Assembly (NCBI RefSeq): GCF_022539665.2
Contig: NC_081338.1
Span: forward strand, 1,116,001-1,180,000
Direction: 5' to 3'
Source of the DNA: Daphnia carinata
Lineage: Eukaryota; Arthropoda; Branchiopoda; Diplostraca; Daphniidae
DNA: 64,000 bases
The translations under genes were made by a program, and so were the position numbers. How positions within the stretch are numbered: the first letter of the stretch is position 1; every line of letters starts with the position of its first letter. The notes beneath the pieces are model-generated. The model worked only from the letters and a program-made list of their open reading frames with translations. It was not told where the DNA came from and did not search any database. Positions 32,699 to 44,339 of this stretch are shown one piece after another.

Positions 32699-34863
32699 TC
32701 GTCGTCGCCAAGAAAAGTCCTAGCAGCGCTAAAACCATTAGGCTTGGCCAACCCAAAACTGGATTTAGACTTAGACAAATTGCCTATGGATCGGGCCTAG
32801 GGATCCTTTGGGATAGAGAAATCGACGCGTTCGCTTTCAAGGTGGGAGAAAGGGTTCAGTTACACGCCACACCCACTAAAAGAAATCTCGTAAGTGTGGT
32901 GGCTACTGTATACGATCCGCTTGGGTTCGTTGCTCCAGTGGTGTTCGCCATGAAGATGTTGACGCAAGAAGTATGGCGAGCCAAGGTGGACTGAGACGAA
33001 GAGCTACCCGAACCCTTGAAGTTTGTCAAACTTAGCACACATCACAGTTCCCCGATGTCTAGTAAACGAAGAGCATCCGGCAACCCAACGGATACACATC
33101 TTTGCCGACGCCAGTCAACTAGGTTTCGGAGCAGTCGCGTATGTGCGCACGACATACTCTAGTGAAAGAGTCGACATCTCGTTCATCATGGCCAAAACGC
33201 ATGTTGCACCGCTAAAACAACTCTGAATCCCTCGAGTCGAACTTCAAGGAGCTGTCGAAGCTTTACTCTTGGCCATAATAATTTGCCGCGAGATGAACTT
33301 GGATCTAAGCCAAACCACGTTTCACGTCGACTCCCAGACAGTTCTCAGATGGATCCATTCTGCTAACGTTAAATACGAAGTGTTTGTGGGCAATAGAATT
33401 GGAAAGATTCTAATGAAAACCGATTATCGACAATGGCGCCACGTACCAGGAATCATGAATCCAGCAGACGTTTGCAGTAGAGGATTGGATCCCGACAATC
33501 TCAAAGAGCTACAGCAGTTCCATAAAGGACCAGCCTTTCTGTTGTTGGAACCTCCATTATGGCCAAAGTGGGATCAAATCGAACAAAACGACCATCAAGA
33601 TCCCGAAGCCATTCATGTCTACACAACGAAAACTGAGCCCAGTGATAATGTGATTGACCAGTGCGTGGAATATTATTCAAACAAAGTGCGCCTGGGGCGA
33701 GTGCTTGCGTGGTGTTTGCGTTTCATTGCAAACTGTTGTGCCAAAGTAAAGCAATCAAAGGTGACTTCAGGAGAACTAACGCCAGTCGAAACTGAAGTAG
33801 CTCTGGCAATGTGCATTCAACGTGCACAAGAAGTGGCATACCCAGAAGATGTGTCGTTCTTAAAAAAGGGAAAGGAGCTGCCAAACCGGTCGAAACTCAA
33901 GCAGTTTCGACCATTTATCGGTGAACAACACCTAATGCGAGTGGGCGGTCGAATTGGTCAAGCACCTGTCGACTATGTAACAAGATATCCAGTGATTTTA
34001 CCTCCAGAGGAACGTATCACAAGTCTAATAGTATGGAATGCTAAGGTTCGAAATTACCACATTAAGGCCGACCGCTTATTGTACGAACTTCGAACGATGT
34101 ACTGGATAACCGCTGGACGAAGGGTAATCAAATCTCTACTCAACAAGTGTATTCCCTCCAAGCGAAAAAATTCACAACCAGTCGCACCACTCATGGCTCA
34201 GCTAACAGTTCATCGTATAACGCCTTTCTTGCCTCCGTTCGCTCATACATGAGTAGACTATTTTGGTCCACTGACTGTCAAAGTAGGAGGGAGAGAGCGA
34301 CGGCACGAAAAAAGATGGATTTGCCTTTTTACATGTCTTACTACCCGAGCAGTGCATCTAGAAGTGACTCCCAGCCTCAGTGCAGAGGCATTTTTATAGG
34401 CCTTTTCTCGATTCTCCAGCATAAGGGGAAAGCCAGTCGTTGTGTATAGCGACAACGGCACAAATAATGTAGCGTGAGAAAAGGAGTTGAACGAGGCAGA
34501 CGAAGAATTACACAACAACAAAGACTACCTGGAAGCACAATTCACTTGTCGACACATCGATTGGCGTTTTTCGCCGCCGAGTGCACCTCACTTCGGGGGA
34601 GTTGGGGGAGGCTCGTGCAATCTTGCAAAAGAGGTATGAAAGTGAACCTCGGAATTAGTGTCGTAGGTGACCAAGTCTTAAATACTGTTGTGGCTGAAAT
34701 CGGGGAATTCCTTAATGCTCGACCGCTAACTCATCTCAGCGTAAACCCCGAAGATTCCGACCCCCTCACTCCAAACCATTTTTACACGCCAGACCAATGC
34801 CGTACATCCCGCTGGCATACGTCGAAATTTTACCTAGCGTGTCCGACAATGTCGTGCGCGTAG
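32699..34863 (+). pseudogene. B1 RNase H and integrase, broken
   Basis: After the stop, the RT-RNase H connection appears in another frame (VVATVYDPLGFVAPVVF, near 32900). RNase H follows (RIHIFADASQLGFGAV, 33088; then, after a stop at 33223, IPRVELQGAVEA and FHVDSQTVLRWIHS). 33269-34252 is open through the NPADVCSRG motif and the integrase zinc region (MRVGGRIGQAP; KADRLLYELRTMYWI). Two further frameshifts break the core; its end is at 34474-34863 (NARPLTHLSVNPEDSDPLTP). The normal BEL C-terminal domain seems reduced, as 34864-35218 shows only short remnants. Confidence 0.85.
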
Positions 34864-35218
34864 CCAAAGTAAAAATTTCCGGCGCAAAAATACCTCTACT
34901 CGTCCCGTGACTAGATTATGCGTGCTGTCAACGCAAAACGAAATCACACCTGAAACGAGCCAGACACCCTCACTGCCAGACTGGCCAAAAAAGGAAGAAA
35001 ATAATCCATCCAATTACCGTAGTTGACAATACACGTGACGTTGTCAAGGACCGCCCTCCAGTAAACCCATCGGCAATTACTCTTTCAAACGTCATCAAAT
35101 ACATTGTGAAATTTCCAGCCATCAGTGACAGTCGACTTCTGCAGTGTCTCAAATTGTGTTAAATCAAACTCGTGTCGAACTAAAGTGCCAGTGAATATCC
35201 TCCATCGAAGATTGAATA

Positions 35219-35818
35219 GTGACAGTGACAATGATGATAGTGGAAATGGAAGAAATCAATAATCGCCAAAAGAAGTTAATGTTCCAACTAAAAGGTGTTG
35301 TGCAGAGTTTCGACCGTGAAGAACAAAAGGCTTGGGTTTTATTGACGCATCGTCCCTTGGATGCCATTGTCGTAAACCAAACTTTTATCGCCCTAAATTC
35401 TAGTCGAAATTACATTGAAAAGCTGCTCTGTGAAGAAATCATGGCGACCATCCCATCACGCTATTCCCCGAGGCAAGGCTATCCAACATCCACTCCCACG
35501 GTATCACCACTAACTGTAGCCGTCCCACGCTTTACGCCATCGGCGCCGTGCTTCGTGGATCATGTAGAAACCGTGCCGCCACACAACATAGACCAGTGCC
35601 GAGTCTTTGTCGAAGAATTGACGGCCACTGAATGGGCAAAGCTGATCGCCCGACGCTCATTATGCTTCCGCTGTTGGAAAAGGGGAGATTTTATCGGAGA
35701 GGCGAAGCACATCGGAGCCAACTGCTCTCACCCTCGACATTGCTTCCTCTGTAACAGTGCTACCCATCATCAATTGCTTTGTCGAGCAAATTTCGTTACT
35801 CGTCAGAGTGACCAGTAA
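35219..35818 (+). CDS. Extra ORF between B1 pol and 3' LTR, zinc-knuckle protein
   Basis: This uninterrupted 199-codon frame lies where some BEL elements have env, but has no signal peptide or membrane segment. Residues 1-75 form a charged helix followed by hydrophobic segments. Residues 80-125 are proline/threonine-rich. Residues 150-195 carry paired Cys/His motifs (CFRCWKRGDF, then CSHPRHCFLC and HHQLLC) that resemble the knuckle region of BEL Gag, including the preceding TATEWAKLIARRSLCF segment. It could be a duplicated nucleocapsid domain now acting as a separate RNA-binding protein. A function cannot be assigned from sequence alone. That it stays open while pol is broken is notable, but one copy proves nothing. 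Confidence 0.6.
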   Translation: MTVTMMIVEMEEINNRQKKLMFQLKGVVQSFDREEQKAWVLLTHRPLDAIVVNQTFIALNSSRNYIEKLLCEEIMATIPSRYSPRQGYPTSTPTVSPLTVAVPRFTPSAPCFVDHVETVPPHNIDQCRVFVEELTATEWAKLIARRSLCFRCWKRGDFIGEAKHIGANCSHPRHCFLCNSATHHQLLCRANFVTRQSDQ

Positions 35819-35932
35819 AGTGTTTTGTGGTCGACATTTTTTCTCTCGCATTTTTCCTCCCCCTTTTTTTGTTTATGCTATGTATGCTTGTCGACTAAAT
35901 ATTGTTCGTTGAAGAAATGAACAAGGGCTCGC

Positions 35933-36252
35933 TGTCACCGATTTGATCGGTAAGGGCAAGACTCCCTAGAGGTCTCACTTCTCGAATTAACTAGCTTTTG
36001 TTTTTCTTTGTTTTCTTGGGGGCTTTTGTAAGTCGACCCAGTCAGTCTTCTTTTTGTCTTCTTGTGTTTTTTTGTAATCGACACACAGCTGTCGAAATCC
36101 CCTCCAAACTTGTCAAACGAAGTGCTTCTTTTTTCTGTTTAATACAGTATTTCAAACTTCGTTAGTTTTTTCTTAGTTGACAAGACAGGGAACCAGGGAC
36201 TTTAAGACTGTCGGTCTTTAAATCTATTGCTATTCTTTAGAGATACGCAACA
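35933..36252 (+). repeat. B1 3' LTR
   Basis: Begins TGTCACCGATT and ends ACGCAACA; pairs with 28472-28791. The bases before it (GAACAAGGGCTCGC) are only weakly purine-rich for a polypurine tract. Confidence 0.95.
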
Positions 36253-36257
36253 GAGTC

Positions 36258-36838
36258 CAAGGGGTGGATGAGCCGATCACCAGATATTATTATGAAATCC
36301 TTAATCTTTGCAGACTGGTTGACCCGAACATGTCGGAAGTCCACCGACTAGAGCACCTTTTTAGAGGCCTTCGACCAACACTGTTCAAACAAATCTATCT
36401 GATGAAACCACAAACGTGTGAACAATTTTAGGAATTGGCAAAAACCTATACGGAGGCATCGATGATGTCTGACGCTAGAGGATGGAAGGAACCGACCTCA
36501 GAACCTCAGAAACCCTTTGAACAGGTTCCAAAGGTTTCAGTGGTCTACCTGGATCCTCAAGCAGATTTTAGACAAACAGTGCGTGAAGTTGTTCAAGAAA
36601 TCCTCAAACAAGGGAATCAAGAACAAGCAAAACAAAAAGGGCCGTTCAGACCCAAAGGGCGTACAGCAAGCGGCAAACCACAATGTTTGTACTGTAAAAA
36701 AGCAGGGCACAGCCCGGAAGCATAGCCCGGAACTGTTTCAGAAATCCTGAATCGGAGCAGTATAAAGGTCCGGCAAAAGATACTGGCGCCGGGACAACGC
36801 CAAAAGAAAAAGCATCCATAAATTCGGTAGTCCAAGAG
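36258..36838 (+). pseudogene. G3 gag, 3' part after the BEL insertion
   Basis: Gag coding resumes directly after the target duplication, with the segment LVDPNMSEVHRLEHLFRGL that parallels VDPRMSEEAKVDYLFKGL in G1. A TAG interrupts it at about 36429. The zinc knuckle region follows (CLYCKKAGHSPEA, 36685-36723) but a frameshift cuts it after the histidine. It ends shortly before the protease frame. Confidence 0.8.
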
Positions 36839-37707
36839 ATGGTTACTCCAGAAGAAAAGAAAAATTGTTCAGAAGGCTATGTTTTAAACATCAATCCCGC
36901 AAGATTAATTAAGGAAGAAGTAAAATATGGTAAAGAGACTACAATGGGGCTGATTGATACAGAAGCTGCAGTCACAGTAATTTCTCCAGAATTATTGAAG
37001 AAAACGGGGTTCGTTGAAAATCCCAAGAATGGACCAAAGATCCGTCTTGTAAATGGCCACACTCTGTCCCCCCAGAGTACGGCTGATATAGTAGTAACCC
37101 ACAAAGGCAAAACCATTAAAGGAAACGCGATAGTCATGCCAATGTCAGGTTTTGAACTACTACTAAGAAATGATTTCCTACAACAATTCCGAGCTATTCA
37201 CATTGATTACGAATCGCAAGAATTGTCGTTTACGACAGGGAAGTCACCACTTGCAGAAATTTCTTTGATTCAAGCAGAAAAAGTCAAGGATAGTCGGCTG
37301 GTTACAAGAGATCGTCAAGAGATACCAGCATACTCAATCAAGCAAATTTCAACAACAGTTTACAGCAAGATGGAAGGTTCATGCATAGTGACACCCTCGG
37401 AGTCATTAGTCGCGACAAGTAGCCTATCGACTGGTCATGTACTAGTACAAAAAGATTTACAAAAAAACCCTGTGGCTAACTTGTCTCCGAAAATGGTTTG
37501 GAAAAAGGAGTGACCTTAGGGACGTTAGAAGAACACCCTGAGGCAAAAGAGATAGAAACAAGCCAAGAAGTCCTAGCGATGGACACCTCATTCGAGGAAC
37601 AAGATTTAAATCAAGATGAAAAGCAATTGTTAGAACACCTAGAAGAAAGAATTAGAGAGGTTCTAACAAAGGAAGAGAAAAAGGAAACACTAAAAGTCCT
37701 CAAATAG
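36839..37707 (+). pseudogene. G3 protease and linker
   Basis: The frame 36839-37513 holds the retroviral-type protease, but the active site reads DTEA rather than DTGA, so the essential glycine is replaced. The C-terminal motif LLLRNDF is kept with Gly changed to Arg. A linker rich in K/E continues in another frame to 37707. The changed active site and the frameshift both indicate an inactive protease. Confidence 0.8.
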
Positions 37708-37740
37708 TTTATCTATTGTTTTGCGTTAAATAAAGATGAT

Positions 37741-39258
37741 TTGGGATATTGTGCAGTAGTCAGACATGACATTAACACTGGAACTGCTTCCCCAATACAT
37801 CAACTACCTTACAAGAGTGCCTGGAAAGAAAGATCTGTGATTCAAACTCAAGTGGAAGGAATGCTACGTCGAGGAGTAATTGAACCGTCTGACAGCCCTT
37901 GGTCTTTCCCTGTGGATCTGGTGAAGAAGAAAGACGGCACTTCGCGTTTTTGTGTAGATTTTCGCAAGCTCAACGCGGTAACAGTTAAAGATTCCTACCC
38001 CTTACCACGCATAGCTGATACACTGAGTCGGCTAGAAGGGGCTACATTTTTTTCAAGCATGGATTTGCAAGCAGGATACAATCAAGTTCCAGTGGTTTGC
38101 AGTGAAAGACCGAAGACAGCCTTCATCACTGCAGATGGATTGTACAAGTTTCGCACTCTTCCGTTTGGTCTAACTAACGCCCCTGGCACTTTTCAGAGAG
38201 CCATGGACATTATTTTGGCTGGACTTCGCTGGACAACATGTCTTATATATCTGGATGACGTCATAATTTACTCAGCAACTTTCCAACAACACCTGGAACG
38301 TCTTCGCTTAATGCTGAGTTGCCTTGTGAAAGCTGGTTTGAAACTAAAGTGGTCAAAATGCTCATTCCTAAAACACAGTTTAAAAAATTGGAACACCTGA
38401 TTTCAAAAGACGGTGTAGCACCAAATCCTGAAAAGCTCGAAGCAGTCTCGAACTTCCTATCACCTAGTGAAGGCCATTCAACAGCAAACAAAGTTAAACG
38501 AGTCCAAAGTTTTTTGGACATATGCTCGTACTATCGACGTCATATCCAAGGTTTCGCTTCAATTGCGCGCCCACTCACATCACTTACGAAAAAAGACATT
38601 CCGTTTGTGTGGGGAGAAGATCAGGCTAACAGTTTCAACACCCTTGAAAAAAGCGCTTACTTCAGCTCCAGTTCTAGCCCACCCCAACTACGACTTGCCG
38701 ATGGAAATTTTTCCTGACGCTTGCGGATACGGGATAGGAGGTGTACTAGCCCAGCGCATAGATGAAGCAGAACGTTCCATCGCATACGCCAGCCGTTTAC
38801 TGACTAAATCGGAAGTGAACTATTCGGTAACTGAAAAAGAGTGTCTTGCACTAGTATGGTGTCTCTCCATCTTTAGATGTTTTGTGTGGGGCTGTAAAGT
38901 GAAAGTCGTCACAGATCATCAAGCTCTATGTTGGTTGATGAGCAAAAAAGACCTAGCAGGTCGTTTAGCACGTTGGAGCTTATCTCTACAAGAATACGAT
39001 ATAACGATTGTATATCGCAGTGCAAAAACGCATGACAACGCAAATTGTCTTTCAAGAAATCCATTACCAAAAATGGAAGAGCAAGAAGACTTCAGCTGTA
39101 TCGTCATTGGGGCACTAACAGATGACCCAACACTCTCCGAAGAAGAAAACGAGTTCCTAGGAGACAATCAAAAAGCATGCAGCAATTGGAATCAACTAAC
39201 TCAGAAACTCCAAAGTGGGAAAAAAAGAGTAAAAAACTTCGTGGTGAAGAATAAATAG
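37741..39258 (+). pseudogene. G3 reverse transcriptase and RNase H
   Basis: Frame 37741-38400 holds the RT palm and fingers (VKKKDGTSRFCVDFRKLNAV; SSMDLQAGYNQVPV; YLDDVIIYS). The frame then shifts to 38319-38717 (RT thumb and connection, SFLDICSYYRRHIQGF) and to 38467-39258, which carries RNase H (PDACGYGIGGVLAQ; VTDHQALCWLMSKKDLAGRL; HDNANCLSRNP). At least two indels are needed to explain the layout, and a TAG at 39256 ends the third frame. Confidence 0.88.
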
Positions 39259-40469
39259 CTATACAACGAAACTATAAAGAATGGGAAAAGTTACAGAAGA
39301 TTATGCGTACCTGTTGACTATCGTGAAAGAATGCTATACGCATACCATGATGACATCGTCTCCGGTCATCTCGGTATCACCCGTACACTAAACAAAATAT
39401 GTGATCGCTTCTACTGGCCGAAGATGACACTGGACATAGTTCGCCATGTGCAGAGCTGTGTACATTGTCAGAGCAGGAAAGGAGTTCCAGATAAATCTCC
39501 AGGACTTCTACAATGCATCAAAGTGGAAAGACCATTTCAAAGAGTAGGAATGGATCTTTTGGGTCCATTTCCGCTCTCCACTAAAGGAAACAAAATGATA
39601 ATAGTGGCAGTTGATTAGCTAACCAAATGGGTCGAGTTAAAAGCCACGCCCACTGGAAAAGCAGAAGACGTTGCAGAGTTTTTCGTTCAGCAAATTTTTT
39701 TTACGTCATGGGGCTCCGGAACAAATAATCACGGATCGAGGAAAGTGTTTTATCGCCGATCTAACTGAAGTTGTCGTCAAGAAACTACTTATCAATCACA
39801 AGACGACTTCCAGTTATCACCCTCAGGCTAATGGATCAGTAGAGAGGATGAATCATACATTGGCAGCAATGCTCTCAATGTACGTAAGCAGTGATCAACG
39901 AGATTGGGATGAGACCCTGCAGCATGTTTGCTTTGCATACAACACAGCAAGACAAGAGTCTACGGGATACTCACCATTCTTTCTCCTCTACGAACGCGAG
40001 CCAAGAATTCCCATCGATTTGGAGATCGGAGCAGATCCAAACCCATTGCTGGAAGAAGAAGAAGCAGCAGTAGGACATGCAGATCGTCTAATAGCTGACC
40101 TAGCAGCAGCTAGAGAAAAAGCAAGAATTAAAATGGAGCGAGTACAACAAAAACAAAAAGAAGCTTACGACACACGCCATAGGGAATTGGCATTCAAAGA
40201 AGGAGATTTAGTGTTGGTTTATAAGCCTGTGCGTAAAGTGGGAAAATCATAAAAACTTCTTCATCGTTGGCTAGGACCATTCAAAGTGTTGAGACAAATC
40301 ACACCAGTGAATTATGAAGTGATATCGGCAACTGGCCGAGGGAAACAGATATCATTCACGTATTGCGGATGAAGTCATTCCATGAAGCTGTGTCAGGTCC
40401 TAGCATCGCCGAAGAAGCATCACCGAATTTCTTGTCTTTCAATGTATTGTCGATTTTCTACGTTAAACA
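39259..40469 (+). pseudogene. G3 integrase
   Basis: 39331-39618 carries the HHCC domain (YHDDIVSGHLGITRTL; CVHCQSRKG) and the start of the core (MDLLGPFPLSTKG), ending at a TAG inside the AVDYLTKW-type motif. 39671-40252 continues with ITDRGKCF, the catalytic-glutamate motif GSVERMN, and a basic C-terminal segment (LVLVYKPVRKVGKS) that stops one codon early. The last part reads to 40469 in the same frame. Env was expected next but is absent. Confidence 0.88.
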
Positions 40470-41038
40470 ATGAACGGATATCTGTAAGTTGTGATTTCAT
40501 ACTGTTACTTGAAATTTCTCAAATTTCACTACAGTCATTTAGTTAATTAGTTAATTTAGTTAATTAATTTTCCCTTTCTATTTCTACGTTCTCTTCTTTC
40601 TATTCTTTTTATATTCAGAGTGTTATCTATTTTATTGAGTGAGAAAACGTTGGCAGCAAGTGTTCTTTGCCATATCCACTCATGTTGTTTTTGCGAGGAG
40701 TCACATGGAAACGCACTTACGATATTTTCTTCGAAAAATGGTGTTAGGTAAGATGGATTGCCTTTCAACGCGATTTGACCTAATATATTATAATTCCATA
40801 AAATTATTTTACTGTTTTCATTGTCATAAGGCTGTGTTGCTAGTGGTGTGACACATATCGTCGTTGATAATATACGAAGTTTTTGTTTATTTAAGCAAAA
40901 TCTTGCTTAGGGTAATCTTCGGATGAAGATCTCTGATTACAAAATTGTAAGACTAATGTCTGTTTTTAGTTAAAGTAAGGCAATAGCCTAAATTGGTTAT
41001 GGATTGGATTTTTCTAAATATTGATGGTGGGTTAAATG
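40470..41038. other. No gene seen between G3 and G4
   Basis: AT-rich sequence with a GTTAATTAGTTAATTTAGTT repeat near 40540-40570. It shows no LTR matching 27565-27747 and no env. Confidence 0.5.
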
Positions 41039-41401
41039 TGTAATGAGTCAATAGTGGCTTTTAGTTACACTTGGCGGTAGCCTATGCTATCCTAGAGGTG
41101 GGTGTGGCGCGTAGTGCACATACTACGTCATCACCTACTGAATAGGAGTCGCTCTGAGTGTGCTTAGCGCAGCGCCTCTGTGGCACGGAGCTAGGCATGG
41201 CGCGTGGTGTACAGCCATCTCACCGTGACCTTGGCACGCTCCCGCCGCCTAAGCATGTTGCGCATAATTACCGTGACGTGCACCACTGGTAGTACCTTAG
41301 TGGTATATAAACCTATGTTTTCTGATCATAATTCGGAGTTGCCTTTGCTCTGTCGTCTTGTATACTTATACCGGGTAATAAACGGATATAAGAACCTCAC
41401 A
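41039..41401 (+). repeat. G4 5' LTR
   Basis: The 363-bp LTR begins TGTAATGAGTC and ends CTCACA. It has a TATA box (TATATAAA, 41304-41311) and a poly(A) signal AATAAA at 41377-41382. The first 300 bp match 50667-50970. Confidence 0.9.
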
Positions 41402-41403
41402 TT

Positions 41404-41421
41404 TGGAGGTCCCAACGAGAC
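41404..41421 (+). other. G4 primer-binding site
   Basis: TGGAGGTCCCAACGAGAC begins two bases after the LTR end, starting with the TGG that pairs with a tRNA CCA end. The tRNA was not identified. Confidence 0.75.
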
Positions 41422-41639
41422 AGTCAAATATATAGAAGGTTCACCGTAATAAATCCTGAAAGCAATGTATGCTTGAGGAAATAAGAGCAAACACATGAGC
41501 GTGAAGTTTGCATAAAAGAGGTAAGCGAATGCATAGTTCTTTAAAAAATACATCAGTAGTGGCAATTCTCGGAAACAACCCGCTCTACCCAAACTTATCC
41601 TCAATGCTCCTGCAATATTACCTCCACTATACCCTACCT

Positions 41640-42906
41640 TAACAACACAGAGTTCTGAGACACAAAATCTTGGAGAAAATTTTGTTGCAAACTGGAAAGA
41701 GCTCGTAGAGCTAGAGTGTAATTACTTCAACGAGAAAAACAAACCCTATCAAACAACCTTCACTACATCAAATATAAAGCAATTGGAAGAGAAGAAAGCT
41801 CTCCAATAGGGAGCTAAACAACGCTCTACAACTGTACACCCACGCACTAATAAAGCAAAACCTCGAGACAACCGACGACACCACCAAACACGATTCGGTC
41901 AGCAAGACTACTGAAGCCTTGAAAAGTCAGCTAGTGAAATCTGGCGAAGAAAATAATTTCGTCGACACCCTTATCCACCAACTAAAAACGATCCATGGTA
42001 AAGAAAAAGGATTTCTCAGTAGAACATTATCTGTCCTTCAAAGCGAAACCCTACACCAGCAAGTAGAGGAGCAACAAGCAAGAGATCAGATTACCACTGA
42101 AAATACGAGTCTACGAAAACAGATCGAGAGTAATAAAAAGAAGGCAAAGAGTTCGAAGTACACACTCAGCAGTTCCTTAGAACGCCTGCAAGAAAACAGC
42201 GAGTCACTGAAAAATTCGCTTGAAAAAGCGAACACCCGAATCGCAGAGTTGGAAAGCAGCTTACAAAAATCACAAGAAACTGAAAAACATTTCAAAGATC
42301 GGCTGAAGAAGAGAGGAGAAATTACCGAAAGCGTCGAAAGAGGGTCAAGAGACAATTAATAAACTTGAAGCAGAAAATTTTCAACTACAAGAAAAATTAA
42401 ACAGTACCAGAAAAGAAATTGCGGTCAACGTTGAAAGAATCGAAGAGCTAGAAACTGTTACAACCGAATTCAAAACTCACATAGAGAGATTAAAAACCGA
42501 AAAAGTCGCGCTACATAAAACACAAACAGAAGCTGTTATTAAAAATAAAGACCTTGAAAGAGAGCTTCAGAAAATTAAACAACAAACGACAAAACAAGAA
42601 AACAAAATATCACGCCTGGAAAATCGTATAGCAGAATATAAACAACGAGAACTTCTATTCGTAGAGGCCGAAGATACCCATACGGAACAGGATCAACCCG
42701 AGGAAGTAACAAAATTAATAAACGAAATCAACGACCTATCATCGTTAAGTGAAGTTCAAGATAAATCATTACAATTGGAACTTGAATCAAAGCAAATAAC
42801 GGGACTACAAAAAGTTATTGAGCTATTGGGAAAACAAGTTGAATCCCAAAGCAACGATATAATTAACTTGGAAAAAGAAAATATTCATCTAAAAAAACAG
42901 ATATAG
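41640..42906 (+). pseudogene. G4 Gag N-terminal long coiled coil
   Basis: About 400 codons in two frames, joined across an indel near 42345, encode almost continuous heptad-repeat helix rich in E, K, Q and L (for example SLEKANTRIAELESSLQKS and NKISRLENRIAEYKQRELLF). It begins by about 41640, and a piece near 41820-41860 (NNALQLYTHALIKQNLETT) recurs in G5 at 51260. The last frame reads to a TAG immediately before, and in phase with, the Gag ATG at 42910. It was therefore probably one protein with Gag; the stop is a later change or a readthrough site. Gypsy Gags normally lack so long a coiled coil. Confidence 0.7.
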
Positions 42907-42909
42907 ACC

Positions 42910-44250
42910 ATGAGAAAACATCACGACGATTCCACTCTATCGGACCTAGGAAGCAAAAGATATTCCGCTGACGAAGAGGCCATGTGGAGCATCACGCAAC
43001 CCATCGTAAGAGTACTGAAAGAACTCTTTTCAAGAGAAGGCAAAAAATCGATTCCGACATTCAAAGATAAAAGCACAGACAAACTAGTTACCGAATGGCT
43101 TAAAGCAGCAGAACACGTAGCCCGAAATAACAATTGGGACGACGTGCAAAAATTACGATTCTTCTCGGATCGACTTAAGGGTGAAGCCATGGAATGGCAT
43201 GAAGCCTACGTGGATGAGAAAGGAGAGGAGCTGGAATATGGAGAGTGGAAAGCATCATTGATCGAAAGATTTCAAAACGCATTTGACATAGCAGTGCTAA
43301 AGAAAAAGCTATTGAAGCTAAAACAGAAACCAGAAGAAAATTGTAGAGCTTTCGTATCCAGGTTAAACAGCCTTTACGACAAGATTGAAGGAAAGGAAGA
43401 AAAGCTCGATCACGACAAAACCATAATAGAAGACCAGTTATTTAATAAAGTCAAGAAAATGAGGGATAGTACAAAGATAAAAATATTACTGCAAGGAATC
43501 CTACCAAAAGAAAAATCGGAACTATACCTAAGAATGCCAGAAAAATCTGACGACTTCGATTCATTGTGCAAACAACTGTTCATATCAGAACAGATAATGC
43601 ACGCAAAAGAAAATAATGAAGATAAAGAAATAACGGCAGAAATAGCAGGAATTACAAACCTAGAGAAAGAGCAAGATGATGAATTATCAAAACAAAAAAC
43701 CTGTACTAGACCAACTTAGCCAGAGATAACTAGATTTAGAATGTTTTAATAAAATCTTGAACCATCGCAGGATCGCAGTGTTCGGATAGCAGCCACCGAA
43801 CGATACGGCAACCACGGACATCAGTCGGCCATACGCCGAAGTAGACCACGGAACCCCAGAGCAGAGTCCACTGGAAGAGTCCCCTTCCAACATCGTAGCA
43901 AGGAAACGAGTTACTCGCGCAGTAGGGAACCGAGTTTTTCAAAAAGCAGAGAAGCAAGTCCGTTTAGAAGAAGCAACCATCTACAACATTGGAGGCATAA
44001 CACACCAACAAGGGATCGTAAGCCTACTTACGCACCAAATTTTCGACCGCAAAGAAACCACCCATAGACGCATCAATCGAGAGGTTACCGACAACCTTTC
44101 AGATCTAACGACCAAGCAGATAACAGGTACCATCAACGTAACGAAAGCAATAACCAATATCGCAATACGGGAATTCGTACCCCGGTAAACAGAGACATTA
44201 TTTGCCATAAGTGTAACAAAAAGGAACACATAGCAAGAGAATGTTGGACC
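42910..44250 (+). pseudogene. G4 Gag capsid and nucleocapsid
   Basis: 42910-43719 is an intact 269-codon frame for the retrotransposon Gag capsid domain (VTEWLKAAEHVARNNNWDD; LKGEAMEWHEAY; LKQKPEENCRAFVSRLNSL). After the TAG the sequence continues as an arginine/serine-rich linker in another frame and reaches a CCHC knuckle (CHKCNKKEHIAREC, 44213-44244). In this copy the knuckle is separated from the capsid by stops. Confidence 0.88.
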
Positions 44251-44339
44251 GATATGGCACGTATGAACTATACGAATCGCCAACAAATAGAATAGATACA
44301 TCACTAACCAATTCACATGAATTAGATTCTAACATACCT

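Larger units (their letters stand above)
28472..36252 (+). mobile_element. BEL/Pao retrotransposon B1, nearly complete, inserted into G3 gag
   Basis: Both LTRs are 320 bp and differ at six positions, so the insertion is recent relative to its surroundings. Flanking 5-mers AAGTC (28467-28471) and GAGTC (36253-36257) differ at one base and are the expected BEL target duplication. Inside are a primer site, a gag with the DUF1759 capsid, zinc knuckles, protease, RT, RNase H, integrase, and an additional ORF. Pol has one stop (32696) and several frameshifts, so this copy cannot supply its own enzymes. Confidence 0.95.
27565..40470 (+). mobile_element. Ty3/Gypsy element G3, split by a BEL/Pao insertion
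   Basis: An LTR-like promoter and the first part of gag (to 28471) and the rest of gag through integrase (36258-40469) read as one element once the BEL element between them is set aside. The pol is closely related to G1 (shared RLARWS, LSRNP/LSRYP and GPFPLS features). An env gene and a 3' LTR were not found after pol, so the 3' end is lost. All genes carry stops or frameshifts. Confidence 0.85.
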
